From: Ensifer sp. LC163
GTDB taxonomy: Bacteria > Pseudomonadota > Alphaproteobacteria > Rhizobiales > Rhizobiaceae
Direction of reading: 5' to 3'
DNA: 64,000 bases
NCBI RefSeq assembly: GCF_001695855.1
Contig: NZ_MBSS01000018.1
Location: 1 to 64,000 of the forward strand
How positions within the stretch are numbered: the first letter of the stretch is position 1; every line of letters begins with the position of its first letter. Both the position numbers and the translations under genes were made by a program. The notes beneath the pieces are model-generated. The model was not told the DNA's origin. It did no database searches and worked only from the letters and a program-made list of their open reading frames with translations. Below are positions 1 through 9,545 of the stretch, piece after piece.

Positions 1-186
1 CCTCCCTTGCAACCCGGACCAGCCGGGCGGATCGGGGGCTGACCGTCAGCGCCAGCAGAGGTGTCGAGTGTCGCATTTCTAACTGGCTGGCGGCGCCGCA
101 TCTCTAATCAGCTGTGACAGCATGTCCCAGGGGGCGGATTCCATTTTCAAATGCAACAGAGACAAATTGGCCCAGGTTTCAGGAGG

Positions 187-330
187 ATGGATGTGGCCCG
201 CTCTTTTGTGCAGCTGAGTATGGATGAACGCCGCGTCATTTGGCGGATGCATGAGAAGAAGATCAGCCAGGCGGAGATCGCGCGGATCAAGTTTCATCGT
301 TTCATCATGGAGATTGGCACGGATTGTCAC
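187..330 (+). pseudogene. IS30-family transposase N-terminal fragment
   Basis: An AGGAGG at 181-186 precedes ATG 187, although the spacing is tight. The reading frame gives a segment typical of the start of IS30-type transposases: QLSMDERRVIWRMHEKKIS followed by QAEIAR, the helix-turn-helix that opens the family. After about residue 30 the match degrades (FHRFIMEIG, where a family member would read something like HRSTIxREI). No DDE catalytic domain follows, and ugpB starts at 409. This is therefore a 5' remnant of an insertion sequence. The identification rests on pattern memory of the family. I saw no clear terminal inverted repeat or target duplication. Confidence 0.55.
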
Positions 331-408
331 AGTCGGATGCTAGCAGATGCCCGGTTTCATTCGTGTCACCGATTGGTTGGCCCATCCTATCTGCAAGGAG
401 CATTTGCA

Positions 409-1752
409 ATGAGAATCTCCGCTACTCAGTCCTTTATCGCCGGCCTTCTGGCGGCCACCACCCTCGGTGCCTCGCCGGCTGCGGCCGAAAAGACGAAATT
501 CGAATTCTGGTACGGCCTTTCTGGCGATCTTGGAGAACGGGTCCAGGATGCCTGCAAGAAATTCAACGACAGCCAGGCCGAGTTCGAAATCGTCTGCACC
601 TCCCAAAATGGCTACGACACGACCCTGCAAAACACGATTGCCGCCTACCGTGCCAAGAAACAGCCGGCGATCACGCAGATCTATGATGCCGGCACTCTGG
701 ACATGATGCTGTCCGGCGCATTCGTGCCCGCCAAGACGCTGATGGCCGACAATGGCTACACGATCGACTGGAACAACTATTTCGGCGGCATCGCCAACTA
801 CTATGCAACCGCCGGCGGCGAATTGAACTCCTTCCCCTTCAATTCCTCGACCGCAATGTTTTATTACAATGCCGACGCCTTCCAGAAGGCTGGCGTGGAC
901 TTCAAACCGGATACCTGGGAACAGGTCGACGAAGCAGCCCGCAAGCTGAAGGCTGCCGGGTTCGAGTGCCCGCTCGCCTTCAACTTCGATACCTGGGCGC
1001 TCATGGAGCAGTTCTCGGCCATCCACAACCAGCCGATCGCCACCAAGGCGAATGGTTATGAGGGGCTGGATGCCGAACTCGTCGTCAACAAGACCAAGTT
1101 CGTCGATCACGTGAAGTTCTTCAAGAAAATGGCCGATGAAAAGCTCTTCGTCGTCAAGACCAAGCAGCTCGGCATGGATATCGTACCTGCCTTCACATCC
1201 CAGACCTGCCAGATGATACAGACCTCGATCGCCGACCATGGCACCATCGGCAAGTCTCTTCCCGAGGGTGTGAAGTGGGATGTTGCCATGCTGCCCGTAT
1301 GGAAGGGCACGGAGCGTCAGAATTCGCTGGTCGGTGGCGCCTCCCTTTGGGTGCTGGCTGGCCGTCCGGAAGCGGAGTACAAGGGTGCAGCCGCGTTCCT
1401 CAACTACATCGCGGCACCGGAAATGGCCGAATGGTGGTCGACGGTAACGGGCTACATTCCGGTGACAAAAACCGGTTTCGACGCCATGAAGTCCAACGGG
1501 TTCTACGACAAGGCGCCCTATAAGGGGCGTGAGTTCGCCATTCAGAGCCTTTCCTTCACCCCAACGTCGGAAAACACCCGCGGCATTCGCCTGGGCGGGT
1601 TCACGCAGATCCGCAAGGAATTCGCGACGGCCCTCGAAGCGATCTTCATGCAGAACGCAGACGTACAGGTTGAACTCGACAAGACGGTCGAGCGCGGCAA
1701 CGCAGTTCTGCGTCGCTTCGAGAAGACCTACGCCGGACAGACGCTGAACTAA
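409..1752 (+). CDS. ugpB: ABC transporter substrate-binding protein, UgpB-like
   Basis: Periplasmic binding protein of 447 residues in the family of glycerol-3-phosphate binding protein UgpB (extracellular solute-binding family 1). Start ATG 409 follows an AAGGAG and gives a clean signal peptide (MRISATQSFIAGLLAATTLG, cleavage near ASPAAAE). Signature stretches shared with UgpB include FNSSTAMFYYN, LVGGASLWVLAG, the glycine-rich RLGGFTQIR near the C-terminus and the final ERGNAVLRRFEK. The frame stays open upstream to 151 but that part is transposase debris. It heads a five-gene run with two permeases, an ATPase and an isomerase. The true ligand could be glycerol phosphate, a glycerophosphodiester or another polyol/sugar, because no ugpQ is present. 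Confidence 0.85.
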   Translation: MRISATQSFIAGLLAATTLGASPAAAEKTKFEFWYGLSGDLGERVQDACKKFNDSQAEFEIVCTSQNGYDTTLQNTIAAYRAKKQPAITQIYDAGTLDMMLSGAFVPAKTLMADNGYTIDWNNYFGGIANYYATAGGELNSFPFNSSTAMFYYNADAFQKAGVDFKPDTWEQVDEAARKLKAAGFECPLAFNFDTWALMEQFSAIHNQPIATKANGYEGLDAELVVNKTKFVDHVKFFKKMADEKLFVVKTKQLGMDIVPAFTSQTCQMIQTSIADHGTIGKSLPEGVKWDVAMLPVWKGTERQNSLVGGASLWVLAGRPEAEYKGAAAFLNYIAAPEMAEWWSTVTGYIPVTKTGFDAMKSNGFYDKAPYKGREFAIQSLSFTPTSENTRGIRLGGFTQIRKEFATALEAIFMQNADVQVELDKTVERGNAVLRRFEKTYAGQTLN

Positions 1753-1766
1753 AACCTGATCCGTCC

Positions 1767-1800
1767 GGAGCCTGCCGCGGTAGTGGCGGGCTCCCATTTT
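1767..1800 (+). terminator. stem-loop after ugpB (attenuating hairpin)
   Basis: GGAGCC at 1767-1772 pairs with GGCTCC at 1789-1794, extended by further pairs toward an 8-base loop and followed by ATTTT. It lies between ugpB and ugpA, so it is probably a partial terminator or 3'-end stabiliser that keeps binding-protein mRNA in excess of permease mRNA. The function is inferred. Confidence 0.6.
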
Positions 1801-1828
1801 CTGTTCTTACGCATCGGAATTTGTACAC

Positions 1829-2719
1829 ATGGACAAGCGTGCGGCCTTTCGGAGCTGGTGGTTGCCCAGCCTATTCGCCCTGCCGCAGATCATCCTGATC
1901 CTGCTCTTTTTCTATTGGCCGGCAGTCGCCGTGCTGCGGTGGGCATTCACGCTCGAGCCACCCTTCGGGGGAGCCGCGGAATTCGTCGGCCTTGCCAACT
2001 TCCAGGAAGTGTTCGCCGACCCGCTCTATTGGAATTCCGTGGGGGTCAGCCTGGCATTTGCCCTGTGCGGAACCTTGGCCACCATTTTCATCGGCCTTGT
2101 CCTTGCTCTTGCGGTCGACCGGCAGCTACCGGGGTCCGCGCCGTTCCGGTTCCTCTACATCCTGCCTTACGCGATTGCCGGGCCCGCCGCTGGCATGGCC
2201 TTCCGTTTCATCCTGTCGCCCGAGCGCGGGTTGATGGCATCGGTCAACGCCGCTTTTCCGGACTTCTGGAATCCGGCCAAGTACGGCAGTCACGCCCTTA
2301 TCCTCGTGATTGTCGTCTTCGCGTGGAAATGGGCGGGCTACACCTTCATCTTCCTTCTCGCCGGCCTGCAATCTGTTCCGCGATCGCTCATCGAGGCGGC
2401 CGCGATGGACGGCTGCGGCCCGATACGCCGCGCAGTCGACATCCAGATACCGATGCTGGCGCCAACGCTCTTCTTCCTGCTTGTGATCATGATGACGGAA
2501 GGTTTCGTTGGCGCGGACACTTACGGCATCGTCGCACGCACGACCGATGGCGGCCCGAACCACGGCACCGATGTGATGGTGTACCGCATCGTCGAGGAGG
2601 CGTTCCGCGGACTGAACTATTCCGGCGCGTCGGCCCAGAGCCTCGTGCTCATCGGCCTCATCATGGTCTTCACGTTCATCCAGTTCCGCTTCATCGAGCG
2701 CCAGGTCCATTACAAGTGA
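1829..2719 (+). CDS. ugpA: ABC transporter permease, UgpA-like
   Basis: Inner-membrane permease of 296 residues in the MalF/UgpA group. The N-terminus has a first membrane segment (LPQIILILLFFYWPAVAVL) followed by the conserved FVGLANFQEVF. The EAA loop that docks with the ATPase is seen as EAAAMDGCGPIRRAVDIQIPM. The end, FIQFRFIERQVHYK, matches UgpA C-termini closely. It sits 76 bases after ugpB and seven bases before ugpE, in one transcription unit. Confidence 0.88.
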   Translation: MDKRAAFRSWWLPSLFALPQIILILLFFYWPAVAVLRWAFTLEPPFGGAAEFVGLANFQEVFADPLYWNSVGVSLAFALCGTLATIFIGLVLALAVDRQLPGSAPFRFLYILPYAIAGPAAGMAFRFILSPERGLMASVNAAFPDFWNPAKYGSHALILVIVVFAWKWAGYTFIFLLAGLQSVPRSLIEAAAMDGCGPIRRAVDIQIPMLAPTLFFLLVIMMTEGFVGADTYGIVARTTDGGPNHGTDVMVYRIVEEAFRGLNYSGASAQSLVLIGLIMVFTFIQFRFIERQVHYK

Positions 2720-2726
2720 GGCTCAC

Positions 2727-3614
2727 ATGATTCAGCGGACTCCTTTCGCAAACGCCCTCACCTATGGCGTGATGGTCTTCGGCTTCCTCCTGCTGATAGG
2801 TCCCTTCGTCGTCATCATGTCGGGTGCCAGCCAGACATTTCAGCAGGTCAACGCCATACCCTTCAGCTTCCTGCCCCAGGACCGCCTGCTTGAAAACATG
2901 AGCGCCGCCTGGACGCGGGCGAGCCTCGGTACGGCGATGCTGAACAGCTTCGTCATGGCCAGTCTGGTGACTGTCGGCAAAGTCGCGCTGTCGGCACTGA
3001 CGGCCTTTGCCATCGTATTCTTCCGAACCCCGCTCAAGGGCTTCTTTTTCTGGATGGTGTTCATCACCCTGATGTTGCCGCTCGAGGTGCGCGTGGTGCC
3101 CACCTACGCGGTTGCCGCCGATCTCTTCCAGCCTGTTCGGCTCCTCATCTCCGCCGTGACCGGCTTCGAGGTTTCGGTCGACTGGAACCTTCTCAACTCC
3201 TACGCCGGCCTCACGCTGCCGCTGATCGCCACGGCGACGGGAACATTCCTCTATCGCCAATTCTACCTGACCCTGCCCGATGAACTGGCGGAAGCAGCGC
3301 GGATGGACGGATCAGGCCCGATCCGCTTTTTCATCGATATGCTCTTGCCGCTCTCACGCACCAACATGCTGGCGCTGACCACGATCATGTTCGTCTACGG
3401 CTGGAACCAGTATCTCTGGCCTCTCCTGATGGTGACGGACCCTGAATACAAGACCACGATGATGTCGCTGGTGGCACTTCTGCCGTCCGACAACGGCACT
3501 CCGGACTGGAACGTCACGCTTGCCGGTTCCCTGATCATCATGCTGCCGCCATTGATCGTCGTTGCCGTCCTGCAGCGGTGGTTCGTTCGCGGCCTCGTGG
3601 CTACGGAAAAATGA
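2727..3614 (+). CDS. ugpE: ABC transporter permease, UgpE-like
   Basis: Second inner-membrane permease, 295 residues, MalG/UgpE group. Its EAA loop reads EAARMDGSGPIRFFIDMLLP, and YGWNQYLWPLLM is a UgpE hallmark. The C-terminal LQRWFVRGLVATEK is typical of the family. The start ATG lies seven bases after the ugpA stop, so translational coupling is likely. Confidence 0.88.
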   Translation: MIQRTPFANALTYGVMVFGFLLLIGPFVVIMSGASQTFQQVNAIPFSFLPQDRLLENMSAAWTRASLGTAMLNSFVMASLVTVGKVALSALTAFAIVFFRTPLKGFFFWMVFITLMLPLEVRVVPTYAVAADLFQPVRLLISAVTGFEVSVDWNLLNSYAGLTLPLIATATGTFLYRQFYLTLPDELAEAARMDGSGPIRFFIDMLLPLSRTNMLALTTIMFVYGWNQYLWPLLMVTDPEYKTTMMSLVALLPSDNGTPDWNVTLAGSLIIMLPPLIVVAVLQRWFVRGLVATEK

Positions 3615-3656
3615 ACCCGCTTCCCCAAATCAGCATAAACAAAAAGGTCCACGCTC

Positions 3657-4784
3657 ATGGCTGACATCGCAATTCGCGCCGTGCGTAAATCCTATGGCAA
3701 GACCCCCACCTTGCATGGCATCGACCTTGCTTTTGCGTCGGGAGAGTTCGTCGTGATCCTCGGTCCGTCCGGCTGCGGAAAATCCACGCTCTTGAGGATG
3801 ATCGCGGGGCTGGAGGAAATCACCGCGGGTGAGATCGCCATCAACGGCCGGGTCGTGAACAGGCTCGAGCCACGCGAGCGCGGTTGCGCCATGGTGTTCC
3901 AGAATTACGCCCTCTATCCGCACATGACGGTCGCGGGCAACATCGGATATGCCCTGAAGGTGGCTGGCGTACCAAAGGCAGAGCGCCTCCGCCGGATCGA
4001 GGAGACAGCCAAGATCGTCGGGCTCGTGGACTATCTCGATCGCAAGCCCGCGGCCCTCTCCGGTGGCCAGCGGCAAAGGGTCGCCATGGCGCGCGCGATC
4101 ATCCGCGAACCGAACGTATTCCTTTTCGACGAACCACTGTCGAACCTGGATGCCAAGCTGCGCGTCACCATGCGCGCCGAGATCCGCAAGCTCCATCAGC
4201 GCCTGTCGGCAACCTCCATTTTCGTCACCCACGATCAGGTGGAAGCGATGACGCTGGCCGACAAGCTGGTCGTCATGAACAAGGGGGTCGTCGAACAGGT
4301 GGGCCAGCCGCTCGACATCTACCATCGTCCGGCAAGCATCTTCGTCGCCTCCTTCATCGGTTCGCCGGCGATGAACCTGTTTGACGCTCACATCAGTGTT
4401 CACGACGCTTGCCTGGCGTTCGGCGGTACGAAGATGCCGATCGAAAAGGCTCTTGCCGCGCGTCTCGGTGAAAGACACGTGACCGTGGGCATTCGTCCGG
4501 AACAGTGTGTCGTTGCGTCTGAAGCAAGAGGCATCGCGATGAAGGTGGACTTCGTCGAGGAGCTCGGATCTGGCCGTGTCATCCATTCGGAATTGGGTGG
4601 CCAGCCGTTTGCAGCCTGTATCGATGAAGAAACGCACGTAAGGCCCGGCGATCGGATCGCGCTGGAACTGCCACTGGCGCACTTGCATGTCTTCGACCGG
4701 GAGACCGGTCGACGTATCGAGCTTGAATTCGAGCCACGCAGTGGCCGCGGTGCGACCAAGCGGCAAATGCTCGAAGCAGTCTGA
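3657..4784 (+). CDS. ugpC: ABC transporter ATP-binding protein, UgpC/MalK-like
   Basis: Cytoplasmic ATPase of 375 residues in the MalK/UgpC carbohydrate-importer class. Visible motifs in order are Walker [10 protein letters not shown] near residue 36, Q-loop [13 protein letters not shown], signature LSGGQRQRV, Walker [16 protein letters not shown] and switch histidine [13 protein letters not shown]. The C-terminal half carries the regulatory OB-like domain (GIRPEQCVV). It energises the UgpA/UgpE pore. Its start is 42 bases after ugpE, with an AAGGT upstream. Confidence 0.9.
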   Translation: MADIAIRAVRKSYGKTPTLHGIDLAFASGEFVVILGPSGCGKSTLLRMIAGLEEITAGEIAINGRVVNRLEPRERGCAMVFQNYALYPHMTVAGNIGYALKVAGVPKAERLRRIEETAKIVGLVDYLDRKPAALSGGQRQRVAMARAIIREPNVFLFDEPLSNLDAKLRVTMRAEIRKLHQRLSATSIFVTHDQVEAMTLADKLVVMNKGVVEQVGQPLDIYHRPASIFVASFIGSPAMNLFDAHISVHDACLAFGGTKMPIEKALAARLGERHVTVGIRPEQCVVASEARGIAMKVDFVEELGSGRVIHSELGGQPFAACIDEETHVRPGDRIALELPLAHLHVFDRETGRRIELEFEPRSGRGATKRQMLEAV

Positions 4785-4809
4785 TCACAACATCGAAGGA
4801 ACGATGGCA

Positions 4810-5724
4810 ATGAACGAAATCATATCCGCCGTGGGCTTTTGCAATCGGACCGGCAAGGGAGACCTGTCGAGCCTTGACGTTTCCTTGCGGGAAATCGCCG
4901 ATACGGGCGCCGATGCCTGCGAGATCGGGATCTATGGCGAGGAAATCATAAGCGGAGGTCGGCTCATCGAGGACCGGCTGCAGCGTGTCGCCGACATAAC
5001 CCGGCACTACCCGTTCAAGAAACTCTCCCTGCACGGCCAGATCGTCTCCAATTTCATGGATCGTGAACATCTCGGGCTGCAGAAGAAGGTCGTGCGGGCG
5101 ATGCTCGAGCTTTGCAATCGCCTCGAGGCAGGCATTCTCGTGCACCATTCCGGTGCGGCTCGGCTCGCCGACGGAGAGAACGCCGCCGATCTCGACCGGA
5201 TGGAACGCGAGGCGCTGGCGGAGATGGCGGACATCGCAGGACAATACGGCGTGCGCATCGCCCTTGAGAACATCTTCACGACCGAAAGCGGTCAGTATCG
5301 GCAAACACCCAGCCAGGTTGCAGAAACCGTGCGCTCGATCGGTTCGGACAATGTCGTGGCGCTGATCGACTTCTCGCACGCCTATATCGAGGCCACTTAC
5401 CGGGGGCTGGATTTCCGCGAACAATTGCGCGCGATGGCCCCGGTGACTGGCCATCTGCATGTGCACGACAGTTTCGGACTGCCCTATTCGATGAAGCATT
5501 TTTATCACCCGGCCGAGGCGACCGCGTTGGGAATCGGTGATCTGCACCTGCCTATCGGCTGGGGCGACATTCCATGGGAAGACATTTTCTCCGAGCTTAC
5601 CTTCCTTCCGGATACGACGCTGATCATGGAGATCAACGCCGAACGCTTTGCCGACCAGCAACCGGCTTGCCTGGAGCGTGCGAGGGCGTTGGCCACCGGG
5701 CTTGGCTTTCGCGCCGCAGCCTGA
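4810..5724 (+). CDS. sugar phosphate isomerase/epimerase-like TIM-barrel protein
   Basis: Protein of about 304 residues in the xylose-isomerase-like TIM-barrel family (also AP-endonuclease family 2). Metal-ligand patterns of that fold are visible: SLHGQIVSN, the HHSG strand, IALENIF with its glutamate, VALIDFSHAY, HLHVHDSFG and IMEIN. The AAGGA at 4796-4800 favours ATG 4810 over ATG 4804, which would be only three bases away. It follows ugpC by 25 bases and closes the operon, where many ugp operons carry the phosphodiesterase gene ugpQ. Substrate unknown; it may isomerise or epimerise the compound the transporter brings in. Confidence 0.75.
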   Translation: MNEIISAVGFCNRTGKGDLSSLDVSLREIADTGADACEIGIYGEEIISGGRLIEDRLQRVADITRHYPFKKLSLHGQIVSNFMDREHLGLQKKVVRAMLELCNRLEAGILVHHSGAARLADGENAADLDRMEREALAEMADIAGQYGVRIALENIFTTESGQYRQTPSQVAETVRSIGSDNVVALIDFSHAYIEATYRGLDFREQLRAMAPVTGHLHVHDSFGLPYSMKHFYHPAEATALGIGDLHLPIGWGDIPWEDIFSELTFLPDTTLIMEINAERFADQQPACLERARALATGLGFRAAA

Positions 5725-5762
5725 CGGCCTGGTGCAGCAGGCGTTAGCGTAGCAATTATCAA

Positions 5763-5800
5763 AGAGACCGCGCACTACTCCGCAGGCGCGGTCTCTCATT
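5763..5800 (+). terminator. terminator-like hairpin at the end of the ugp-like operon
   Basis: AGAGACCGCGC at 5763-5773 is perfectly complementary to GCGCGGTCTCT at 5786-5796 with a 12-base loop. A short T-rich stretch (CATTCTT) follows. It lies between the isomerase gene and the convergent secreted-protein gene and may serve both. Confidence 0.7.
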
Positions 5801-5824
5801 CTTGCGGTCGTCTTGGTTCCCGGA

Positions 5825-6193
5825 CTATTTTTGTGATCGCTCCAAAAGGATGCGCATTTCGTCGAACCTCCTTTTTCGCGCCGCGTCCTCCTCCTGGGGC
5901 GAATAGCAAGTGTTCGATTGGCAGAACCGAACCAGTGTAAAAGGCGGCTTCGCGTCACGGAATTCACACGCAAACGTGTCCGACATTTCCGATTTTGCCA
6001 CTCCGGCGCGCGTCGAATAGGTCAGCCGAACACCGGGCGGTTTCAGTTCCGGAAAGGACTGAACGATTCCAAGCTGCAAAACGTCAGTCAGAAGGAAGTT
6101 TTTTGCGACCGTCGCACATACCGCCTCCAGATCCCCGGATTGGGCGAAAGCTGGAAATGCGACCAGGTTCAACAAGAGCGCGTAGCGTTTCAT
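5825..6193 (-). CDS. hypothetical secreted protein, 122 residues
   Basis: Small protein with a clear signal peptide (MKRYALLLNLVAFPAFAQ) and a mature part of about 104 residues. The mature part holds four cysteines (VCATV, FACEF, RFCQSNTCY), which suggests two disulfides in the periplasm. The tail is charged. I do not recognise a family. It is a single gene facing the ugp-like operon across a shared hairpin. Confidence 0.6.
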   Translation of the reverse strand: MKRYALLLNLVAFPAFAQSGDLEAVCATVAKNFLLTDVLQLGIVQSFPELKPPGVRLTYSTRAGVAKSEMSDTFACEFRDAKPPFTLVRFCQSNTCYSPQEEDAARKRRFDEMRILLERSQK

Positions 6194-6467
6194 GCCGTTC
6201 CTCCAAGGCGTTATCTGCTGAATAACTAGAGGACGGACAGCAATATCAATCGGCTAACGAGATGAAATCTCGATTTGGCGGCATCGCGCGCGGGTAACTT
6301 GACGATAGGTGTGGGTGGCGATCGACACATCCGACCCCTTCGCCTCGACAACTTTTCGGCGATTTGAGGTGCCCATGCCCGGCGGAAATTCGACTGTCAG
6401 AGGGAGCAGGCTGGACGTGCGGCGCCAGAGACCGCCGCAACTCTCAAGGTTTGTCCACGAAGCGCGC
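6194..6467. other. intergenic region without recognised gene
   Basis: About 270 bases between two minus-strand secreted-protein genes. Only short overlapping reading frames without ribosome sites are present. It should contain the promoter of the 5825-6193 gene. I see no clear motif. Confidence 0.4.
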
Positions 6468-6818
6468 TTATCCGATGCGAGGACAGCCTGGCCGATTGGC
6501 AAATGCCACCGTAACGAACCGCCCGCGCCGTTCGCCGTCGATGATGATCTGCCTGCGCGTAACGGCCTGGATTTCCGGGTCACGAACTCCGAGTCTCAAT
6601 GCACGACGAAGGGCTTGGCGCTCGCTACAGCCAGGCCGCTCGTACTCGTCGTCGTAATATCGACGGTCTCGATCTCTATCGCGGAGCTCCAGGCCTGGGC
6701 GTCCGTCGGGCCCGATGTAGAGGTCCAGGGACTGCGCCGATGACGTGGATAAAGCGGCTGAGAGGGCGCCGACCGCGACCAGGCTTGCCGCCAGAAAGTT
6801 GTGAATGGACTTTTGCAT
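6468..6818 (-). CDS. hypothetical secreted protein with basic C-terminal domain
   Basis: Protein of 116 residues with a signal peptide ending near TSSAQS, a charged DRDRDRRYYDDEYER linker, and a conserved-looking C-terminal segment CSERQALRRALRLGVRDPE through RFVTVAFANRPGCP. Similar short proteins with a CSxxQAxxxARRxGxRxxxV segment are frequent in rhizobia and usually annotated hypothetical. An AGGAGGC lies upstream (complement of GCCTCCT near 6825). The two cysteines at the ends of the domain may pair. Function unknown. Confidence 0.65.
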   Translation of the reverse strand: MQKSIHNFLAASLVAVGALSAALSTSSAQSLDLYIGPDGRPGLELRDRDRDRRYYDDEYERPGCSERQALRRALRLGVRDPEIQAVTRRQIIIDGERRGRFVTVAFANRPGCPRIG

Positions 6819-7066
6819 GTTCGCCTCCTCAGTGGAGTTCAGTTGAACCTATTGAAAACTGAACGAGGAAGGCGGACTAAGGTTCCGCCGTATCGACGGC
6901 GGTTGCCGCGTGCCTTTTTCGTTCGCCAATCACAATGGCGCGGAAGGGGCGACAACCCGTTGCCGTTTACCGCGTTCCGTCGCGATCGCTACCGGTTGCC
7001 GTCACCGCCTTTCTTCTGCCCTTTCCCGCACTAATTTCTTAGACGGAACAATAGCGCCGGCAGGAA

Positions 7067-9415
7067 ATGACCCACTCTGCAGACAGCCCAAATCAGACCG
7101 ACGGTAAAAGTGCCGACTCTTCGACAATGGGGGCCGAACCAGAAAACCTTCAGGCAGTGGACGAACCGCTTGTAAGCCCCAACGAAAGCGGGGAAGTGAT
7201 CGCATCGTCACGGCAAGGCGATCCGCAAATGCCCGAGCCGCACCCGCCAGTCTTCACAGAAAGCAAGCGTGCGCTTCGCCATCTTGCATCTGCTTTTCGC
7301 CGCGATCTCGGCATGGTCGGGCAGCATTGCTTGGCGGGTTCATCCGCGCTGGTAAAAATGCTCAAACCGGCCGCCAGCGCTTCGCGCGCTTGGATCCCGC
7401 ACGATTTTATGCTGAAGACGGCATCAACCACAGGCTCGCTTCGCAAATTCATATCCGGTGCAATTAGCGTCATTTCCAGGCCCGCATGGCTTCCTCCCTT
7501 GCGACCCGCACCACGGTCATGGAAAGCCGGGATTTTGACGGTGGCGTTGACCTTTGCGATCTTCGTGACCGGAATGCTGATCTGGGCGCTGAAGGATGTC
7601 CCGTGGGAAGAAATCGCCGAGGGCTCCCTAAAACCTGTTGTGGTCCTTGAAGCGGCGGACGGCGAGCCAATCGTAAGACAGGGCCCTTTCCAGGGGCCCT
7701 ATGCCCGATACGAGGAGTTTCCCGGACATTTGGTCGATGCCGTTCTTTCGATAGAGGATCGGCGGTTCATGGTCCATTACGGCGTCGATTTGAAAGGGAT
7801 CATGCGGGCGGTGCTGAGAAACTTCCAGGCTGGCTCGGTCGTTCAAGGTGGCAGCACCATTACCCAGCAACTGATCAAAGTGCAGTATCTTGAAAGCGAT
7901 CGCACGCTGAAGCGCAAGCTGCAGGAACTGGTCATCGCATTCTGGCTCGAGTGGAAGCTCGGCAAACGCGAAATCCTCACGCGATACTTGAACTCCGTTT
8001 ACCTTGGATCCGGCGCGACAGGAATGCCCGCGGCGGCCCGTATCTACTTCAACAAGGACATCGCCGCACTCAACGTTCAGGAGGCCGCGATGCTGGCCGG
8101 ACTGCTGAAGGCGCCGAGCCAATTGAATCCGATCGACAATTTTGAGGCCGCACGTGAAAGGACGACAACGGTCCTCGACGCGATGGTGGCAAACGGCAAG
8201 CTCGAAGCGAAGGATGCGTCCGCCGCCAAGGCAGAGTTTGCCGAGTTGCACCCGACCACCCCGACGCCGCGCTCGGGCAGTTGGTTTGCAGACTGGATCT
8301 CGTCCCAGGCCGGCGAAATTGCGGGAGCCTCTCCAGGTTCGACAACCGTGCGCACGACGCTGGTACCACGCCTTCAGCAGCTTGCCGAAGATGTGGTCGC
8401 TCGCAATCTTGATAAGGATGGGAAAGCGCTGGGTGCGTCGCAGGCAGCGCTGGTGGCGATGACACCAGATGGAGCAGTCGTCGCCATGGTGGGTGGACGC
8501 GACTATAAGACCAGCCAGTTTAATCGCGCCGTCGCCGCCAAGAGACAGCCGGGCTCAACATTCAAGCTATTCGTCTTTTATGCAGCATTGAAGAGCGGAC
8601 TTACCCTGCGTGATCGGGTCTTCGACGGCCCGATTGAAGTCGACGGTTGGTCGCCGCAAAACTCGACAGGCCGCTATCGCGGTTGGGTGACAATTGCGGA
8701 AGCCTTTGCCCGATCTCTCAATGGCGCAACCGTAGCGCTCGCGCAGGAAGTGGGCATCGAGAACGTCGTCGCCGCCGCAAGGGAGCTTGGTATCGACAGC
8801 CCACTGAATCTGGTGCCGGCATTGGCGCTCGGATCATCCGAAGTCAGTCTGCTTGACCTGACGGGTGCCTATGCTTCGATCCGCCTTGGCAGATCCCCCG
8901 TCGAACCCTGGGGCGTGATCGACTTTCAGGCGTCGACCCAAGCCAAGGCGTTCCGCGTCGGTCCGCTGGTACCCGCTTCGGCCGATCTCTCCTCTTACCA
9001 GCAGGATCTGGTGAGCCTCCTGCAGCTCGTGGTCGAGCGTGGTACCGGGCGAGACGCTTCTCCGGGCGCATTTGCAGCCGGAAAGACCGGCACCAGCCAG
9101 AACAATCGTGACGCCTGGTTCGTGGGTTTTACGGAAGATCTTGTTGCCGGCGTCTGGGTCGGTAACGATGACGACACGCCCATGAAGGGCGTCACCGGGG
9201 GCGCGCTTCCCGCTCGCATTTGGCGGGATTTCATGCAAGCGGCGATGGCGCAACCTGCGCCCCAGATCGATCCAGATACGGGGCTCATGACAAGCCAAGG
9301 AACGCCCGCGGCGTCCTGCAATATCAGGGCTTGCGCCGGGAGCTATCGATCGTTTCGAGCTTCCGATTGTACCTACCAGCCATATTGGGGAGAGCGGCGG
9401 CTGTGTGAGAGGTAG
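7067..9415 (+). CDS. class A penicillin-binding protein (PBP1A/1C family)
   Basis: Bifunctional peptidoglycan synthase of 782 residues. After a long polar N-terminus (about 150 residues) comes one membrane anchor (residues about 155-174). The glycosyltransferase-51 domain shows EDRRF at 230-234 and GGSTITQQ at 261-268. The transpeptidase domain has the acyl-serine motif S497-TFK, an SLN motif, and K673-TG. All key residues appear intact. The cytoplasmic extension is longer than usual. Start choice is uncertain because AGGA sits almost against ATG 7067; an internal ATG 20 codons downstream is possible. The gene stands alone; an extra plasmid-borne PBP could have a niche-specific cell-wall role. 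Confidence 0.88.
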   Translation: MTHSADSPNQTDGKSADSSTMGAEPENLQAVDEPLVSPNESGEVIASSRQGDPQMPEPHPPVFTESKRALRHLASAFRRDLGMVGQHCLAGSSALVKMLKPAASASRAWIPHDFMLKTASTTGSLRKFISGAISVISRPAWLPPLRPAPRSWKAGILTVALTFAIFVTGMLIWALKDVPWEEIAEGSLKPVVVLEAADGEPIVRQGPFQGPYARYEEFPGHLVDAVLSIEDRRFMVHYGVDLKGIMRAVLRNFQAGSVVQGGSTITQQLIKVQYLESDRTLKRKLQELVIAFWLEWKLGKREILTRYLNSVYLGSGATGMPAAARIYFNKDIAALNVQEAAMLAGLLKAPSQLNPIDNFEAARERTTTVLDAMVANGKLEAKDASAAKAEFAELHPTTPTPRSGSWFADWISSQAGEIAGASPGSTTVRTTLVPRLQQLAEDVVARNLDKDGKALGASQAALVAMTPDGAVVAMVGGRDYKTSQFNRAVAAKRQPGSTFKLFVFYAALKSGLTLRDRVFDGPIEVDGWSPQNSTGRYRGWVTIAEAFARSLNGATVALAQEVGIENVVAAARELGIDSPLNLVPALALGSSEVSLLDLTGAYASIRLGRSPVEPWGVIDFQASTQAKAFRVGPLVPASADLSSYQQDLVSLLQLVVERGTGRDASPGAFAAGKTGTSQNNRDAWFVGFTEDLVAGVWVGNDDDTPMKGVTGGALPARIWRDFMQAAMAQPAPQIDPDTGLMTSQGTPAASCNIRACAGSYRSFRASDCTYQPYWGERRLCER

Positions 9416-9545
9416 GTTTGGCCCGCCCAGATAATTCACATTTCCAAGCCGTTTAATTTTGTCGTCCTTGGCCGTCCGCCTCGCAAGTCGAGGGAACAAC
9501 TGCTCTCGCTATCAAGCTTATGTCAGGCAGCATCAGTCTGCGACT

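Noticed and set aside
324-363. Two TGTCAC words upstream of ugpB as a Pho box
   Set aside because: Their spacing (about 39 bases) does not match the tandem 11-base periodicity of PhoB sites.
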